From: Pseudomonas kilonensis
GTDB lineage: Bacteria > Pseudomonadota > Gammaproteobacteria > Pseudomonadales > Pseudomonadaceae
Assembly: GCF_001269885.1 (NCBI RefSeq)
Contig: NZ_LHVH01000027.1
Coordinates: forward strand, 62,001 to 126,000
Direction: 5' to 3'
DNA length: 64,000 bases
The position numbers and the translations under genes are program-made. The notes below the pieces were generated by a model. That model was not told the DNA's origin and did not search any database. It worked only from the letters and a program-made list of their open reading frames with translations. Positions 60,821 through 64,000 of this stretch are shown one piece after another (positions within the stretch are counted from its first letter, which is position 1; every line of letters begins with the position of its first letter).

Positions 60821-61567
60821 TCAGGCTGTCGGCGATTGTTCCGGCTCAGGTTGCTCCGGCACATCCACGCCGACATGGATCGCATCGTGTCGCCAGAACT
60901 CCAGGTCGCAATCGATCAGCCGCTGATGCTGGTCATAGTTGACCCGTGCAATACGAAGCCCGGGGCTGCCCACCGAAACCTTCAACGCCGCTGCCGCTTC
61001 CGGCTGTAGAGAGGTGGGCACGATTTCAAACTTCACTCGGCCGTAGTGCAGGTCGTAATGGCGGGCGTACAGCTCGGTGATGGACTGGTTGAGGTCGAAC
61101 CCCAAGATGTCCGGAAAATACTGCGGGTTCAGGTAGTGCTCGACGTACAGCACCAGCCGCTCGTCGATACGCCGCACGCGGCAGATCTGGATCACGCTGG
61201 ACAACGCCGGCAACTGCAACCAGGCGCACACCGCCGCCGAAGCGGGTTGCAGACGCGCCGAAATCACTTGGGTAGAAGGCACACGCCCCTGGGCCGCGAC
61301 CATGGCGTGGAAATGGCTGCGCTGCATCAGGTTGTAGGCCAGGCGCGGCGGCGAGACGAACCAGCCCCGGCGCTCCTCCCGATAAATCTGCCCCTGGGCT
61401 TCGAGCTGCAACAACGCCTCACGCACGGTAATGCGCGTGGTCCCGAACAACTCACTGAGCTTGCGCTCGGCCGGCAATTTGCTGCCGGGCGCCAGCAACC
61501 CGTGGTCGAGCTGCTCTTGCAGGACCTGTCCGATGGCTGTCACCGCTTTGGTTGCATCGATGCGCAT
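60821..61567 (-). CDS. GntR-family regulator with UTRA domain
   Basis: 248 residues from ATG 61567. The winged helix shows LLAPGSKLPAERKLSELFG and TTRITVREALLQLEAQGQIY; the UTRA ligand domain has RVRRIDERLVLYVEHYLNP and later LRIARVNYDQHQRLIDCDLEFW. PhnF/HutC-type members sense small metabolites. It is divergent from the ABC binding-protein gene, with near-palindromic TGGACTAGACCA 15 bp upstream of its own start. Confidence 0.9.
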   Translation of the reverse strand: MRIDATKAVTAIGQVLQEQLDHGLLAPGSKLPAERKLSELFGTTRITVREALLQLEAQGQIYREERRGWFVSPPRLAYNLMQRSHFHAMVAAQGRVPSTQVISARLQPASAAVCAWLQLPALSSVIQICRVRRIDERLVLYVEHYLNPQYFPDILGFDLNQSITELYARHYDLHYGRVKFEIVPTSLQPEAAAALKVSVGSPGLRIARVNYDQHQRLIDCDLEFWRHDAIHVGVDVPEQPEPEQSPTA

Positions 61568-61581
61568 CAACGTTACCTATC

Positions 61582-61593
61582 TGGACTAGACCA
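61582..61593. promoter_or_regulatory. UTRA-regulator operator 1 (autoregulation)
   Basis: TGGACTAGACCA, one base from the palindrome TGGTCTAGACCA known for several UTRA regulators. Adjacent to the regulator's own start. A partial site, TGGTCTACG, lies at about 61750. Confidence 0.6.
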
Positions 61594-61859
61594 GCACTGT
61601 TTCGGGGCAAGATCGACGGTTCATCGACCCGTTTCTGGGTCCAGCAAGCCTAGGCACTGCACATGACTGGCAGATGACAGAGCCGCCGAACGGTCGTTTT
61701 GCAAGCGTGCAAATTAACGGCCAAGTCCTTGCAGATCAGCTGTTTAACCATGGTCTACGCTTAATTCGCAGCCAACCCTCACGAGCCTGACATTTCCCGG
61801 GAGATCCTGAACCGACATCAAAATGTCACAGGGCTCGCCTACATTGGCTCAGGTATTGC

Positions 61860-61871
61860 TGACCTAGACCA
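61860..61871. promoter_or_regulatory. UTRA-regulator operator 2 (binding-protein promoter)
   Basis: TGACCTAGACCA, two bases from TGGTCTAGACCA, 46 bp before the substrate-binding protein start. Sharing the core CTAGACCA with operator 1 supports one regulator for both genes. The 61568-61916 spacer shows no other gene. Confidence 0.58.
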
Positions 61872-61916
61872 ACACAACCGCAATCGCAGCGTTGAAAACG
61901 CCCATAGGAGCTTCGG

Positions 61917-62984
61917 ATGAAACAGCTTTTCCTGGCATCACTGTTAGGCTCGACCATTGCCATGTGCACCGCCGCCATGGCCGCTGACACCGATCTGAAA
62001 ACGTTGGAAGCCGCTGCGAAAGCGGAAGGCGCCGTGAACAGCGTCGGCATGCCCGATGACTGGGCAAACTGGAAAGGCACCTGGGACGACTTGGCCAAGC
62101 TCTACGGCCTGAAACACATCGACACCGACATGAGCTCGGCCCAGGAAATCGCCAAGTTCGCCGCCGAGAAAGACAACGCCAGCGCCGACATCGGCGACGT
62201 CGGTGCGGCGTTCGGCCCGATCGCGGTCAAGCAGGGCGTGGTCCAACCCTACAAGCCAAGTACCTGGGAACAAGTCCCTGCCTGGGCCAAGGACAAGGAC
62301 GGCAACTGGGCATTGGCCTACACCGGCACCATCGCGTTCATCGTCAACAAGAAGCTGCTGCACGGCTCCGAAGTACCGACCAAGTGGGCGGACCTGAAGA
62401 CCGGCAAATACAAAGTCTCCATCGGTGACGTGAGCACCGCTGCCCAAGCCGCCAACGGCGTGCTGGCAGCCGCCCTGGCCAATGGTGGCGACGAGAAGAA
62501 CGTCCAGCCGGCACTGTTGATGTTCGCCGAGATCGCCAAGCAAGGACGCCTGTCCATGGCCAACCCGACTATCTCCACGATGGAAAAAGGTGAAGTCGAA
62601 GTCGGCGTGGTCTGGGATTTCAACGGCCTGAGCTACAAGGCCAAGATGGCCAACCCGGATGACTACGTTGTGCTGATTCCGTCCGACGGCTCGGTCATCT
62701 CCGGCTACACCACCATCATCAATAAATACGCCAAGCACCCGAACGCCGCCAAGCTGGCCCGCGAGTACATCTTCAGCGACGCCGGCCAGATCAACCTGGC
62801 CAAGGGCAACGCCCGTCCGATCCGCGCCGAGCACCTGACCCTGCCGGCAGAGGTCAAGGCCAAGCTGCTGCCGAACGAGCAGTACAAAGGCGTGACCCCG
62901 ATCAAGGACGCGGATGCTTGGGAGAAGACTTCCAAGGCACTGCCGCAGAAGTGGCAGGAAGAAGTGATCATCAACATGCAATAA
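61917..62984 (+). CDS. ABC transporter extracellular substrate-binding protein
   Basis: 355 residues from ATG 61917, with AGGAG upstream. The signal peptide MKQLFLASLLGSTIAMCTAA ends AMA. The mature part has two lobes: KTLEAAAKAEGAVNSVGMPDD at the start, then ASADIGDVGAAFGPIAVKQG and VGVVWDFNGLSYK, as in family 1/Fe3+-like solute-binding proteins. Context (UTRA regulator, phosphatase-like gene downstream) resembles phosphonate or phosphate-ester uptake loci, but the ligand is not decided. Confidence 0.85.
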   Translation: MKQLFLASLLGSTIAMCTAAMAADTDLKTLEAAAKAEGAVNSVGMPDDWANWKGTWDDLAKLYGLKHIDTDMSSAQEIAKFAAEKDNASADIGDVGAAFGPIAVKQGVVQPYKPSTWEQVPAWAKDKDGNWALAYTGTIAFIVNKKLLHGSEVPTKWADLKTGKYKVSIGDVSTAAQAANGVLAAALANGGDEKNVQPALLMFAEIAKQGRLSMANPTISTMEKGEVEVGVVWDFNGLSYKAKMANPDDYVVLIPSDGSVISGYTTIINKYAKHPNAAKLAREYIFSDAGQINLAKGNARPIRAEHLTLPAEVKAKLLPNEQYKGVTPIKDADAWEKTSKALPQKWQEEVIINMQ

Positions 62985-63036
62985 GGCGGTCGCTCCCGCT
63001 CGGATATCCACTGGGCACCCAACTGTGGAGCAGTCC

Positions 63037-63129
63037 CTGTGGGAGCAAAGCTTGCTCGCGATAAACGATGACACGGTCTTGAAGTAGTACCGTATCGCCA
63101 GCATCGCGAGCAAGCTTTGCTCCCACAGG
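63037..63129. repeat. REP variant pair
   Basis: Inverted GTGGGAGCAAAGCTTGCTCG-type cores between the binding-protein gene and the phosphatase-like gene. Confidence 0.86.
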
Positions 63130-63194
63130 CCTGCTCTTACAGTGGAGCTTGGGGGATTCGAGTTTTCTGGTATCTGCCCGGAGTCCCGGTACCC

Positions 63195-64000
63195 ATGAAG
63201 CACAACGTCATCCTGGTGGTGCTCGACGGTCTCAACCATGAGGTCGCCCGGCATGCCATGGGGCATTTGCAGGCTTACGTCGGCGCAGGACGCGCGGCCC
63301 TCTACAAACTGGAATGTGAGTTGCCCGCCCTGTCCCGTCCGCTCTACGAATGCATCCTCACCGGCGTCGTGCCCATCGACAGCGGGATCGTGCACAACAA
63401 CGTCTCGCGCCTGTCGAACCAGCGCAGCATTTTCCACTACGCCACCCAGGCCGGCTTGAGTACGGCGGCCGCGGCGTATCACTGGGTCAGCGAGCTCTAT
63501 AACGTTTCGCCCTTCGTGGCCGGTCGCGATCGTCACACCGACAACCCCGACTTGCCGATTCAACACGGGCATTTCTATTGGAATGACCATTACCCCGATT
63601 CCCATCTGTTCGCCGACGCCGAACACCTGCGCCAGCGCTACTTGCCGAACTTTTTGCTGGTGCACCCGATGAACATCGACGACGCCGGCCATAAGCACGG
63701 CCTCGACACCCCGCAATACCGCAACAGCGCCCGCTCCGCCGACATCAACCTGGCGGTCTACCTGCAAGCCTGGCTCGACGCCGGTTACCAGGTGCTGGTG
63801 ACGTCCGACCACGGCATGAACAACGATCGCTCCCATAACGGCCTGCTGGCCGAAGAACGGGAAGTGCCGCTGTTTGTCCTGGGCAGCGGCTTCAGTTTCG
63901 ATCCCGCCGCCACGCCCCGGCAGACCGAACTGTGCGGCACCATTTGCCAATTGCTCGGCGTCGACCACGACAAACCCTACTGCCAGGAGTTACTCAAGTG
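63195..64000 (+). CDS. alkaline-phosphatase-superfamily enzyme (nucleotide pyrophosphatase/phosphodiesterase type), nearly complete
   Basis: 268 codons from ATG 63195; the window ends at CTCAAGTG, so only the stop-codon base may be missing. The superfamily metal sites are visible: VILVVLDGLNHEVA (first Asp), PMNIDDAGHKHGLDT, and TSDHGMNNDRSHNG. The nucleophile region is LSRPLYECILTGV (Ser/Thr). It probably cleaves a phosphate or phosphonate ester and belongs to the ABC-uptake locus begun at 61917. Confidence 0.85.
   Translation, partial: MKHNVILVVLDGLNHEVARHAMGHLQAYVGAGRAALYKLECELPALSRPLYECILTGVVPIDSGIVHNNVSRLSNQRSIFHYATQAGLSTAAAAYHWVSELYNVSPFVAGRDRHTDNPDLPIQHGHFYWNDHYPDSHLFADAEHLRQRYLPNFLLVHPMNIDDAGHKHGLDTPQYRNSARSADINLAVYLQAWLDAGYQVLVTSDHGMNNDRSHNGLLAEEREVPLFVLGSGFSFDPAATPRQTELCGTICQLLGVDHDKPYCQELLK

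Noticed and set aside
1..64000. tRNA or rRNA genes
   Set aside because: No cloverleaf with a TTCGAATC-type arm and CCA end, and no rRNA stretch, was found by eye.

Overview
The window looks like chromosomal core sequence of a fluorescent Pseudomonas (P. fluorescens group). The reasons are the high GC coding bias, proteins that read as Pseudomonas orthologues end to end, gene orders that match P. aeruginosa PAO1 blocks as I remember them (folE-smr-prmB-aroC, minCDE-rluA-apeB, gcl-hyi-glxR-ttuD-pyk, puuE-uraD-alc-allA-puuD), and dozens of the REP palindromes (core GTGGGAGCGGGCTTGCTCGC) typical of this group. No rRNA, tRNA, CRISPR array or prophage was seen.

Layout. 1-5.4 kb: TCA genes sdhCDAB with the start of sucA on the minus strand, divergent from gltA. 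5.5-6.5 kb: an 855-bp inverted, hairpin-rich repeat element. 6.5-13.3 kb: acetate permease pair yjcH-actP, an orphan glycine-betaine binding protein, a hydrolase-mlaA pair and a DUF808 membrane protein. 13.4-14.7 kb: a TetR regulator and a REP-associated transposase between REP pairs. 14.8-23.2 kb: glyoxylate carboligase cluster (glcG-like, gcl, hyi, glxR, ttuD, pyk) followed by a urea transporter. 23.2-32.2 kb: K+ channel, sulfate binding protein, MFS transporter, small conserved genes, an ankyrin protein, an acyl-CoA synthetase, a second copy of the inverted element, and a cupin of the acireductone dioxygenase family. 32.2-40.7 kb: MFS, aroC, prmB, folE and small genes. 40.8-51.7 kb: aminotransferase/MarR pair, purine permease, LysE exporter, the urate/allantoin operon and a nucleoside channel. 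51.9-60.4 kb: patatin, lpxL-type acyltransferase, minCDE, an RluA-family pseudouridine synthase, a lower-GC two-gene insertion (LPS-kinase-like plus glycosyltransferase-like) and apeB. 60.6-64.0 kb: start of an ABC-uptake locus with its GntR/UTRA regulator.

How the genes work together. PuuD, UraH, UraD, PuuE, Alc and AllA convert urate to glyoxylate plus urea. Gcl, GlxR, TtuD and Pyk take glyoxylate to pyruvate, and a urea transporter sits directly behind pyk. The palindrome TTGTATACAA, or a one-base variant, lies upstream of glcG/gcl, the purine permease, uraH and puuE. I infer one shared regulon spanning loci 25-30 kb apart, whose regulator is outside the window.

The most unusual structures are: (1) two copies of a long inverted element placed between convergent genes, whose arms carry hairpins with compensatory base changes; (2) the TTGTATACAA regulon; (3) a glycosyltransferase gene apparently frameshifted at an A6 run, inside an insertion that duplicated the apeB leader; (4) an MtnD-like protein lacking one metal-ligand histidine, in a neighbourhood that seems to have lost mtnB and mtnC; (5) paired operators for the UTRA regulator; and (6) a sigma-54-type promoter before the nucleoside channel gene.
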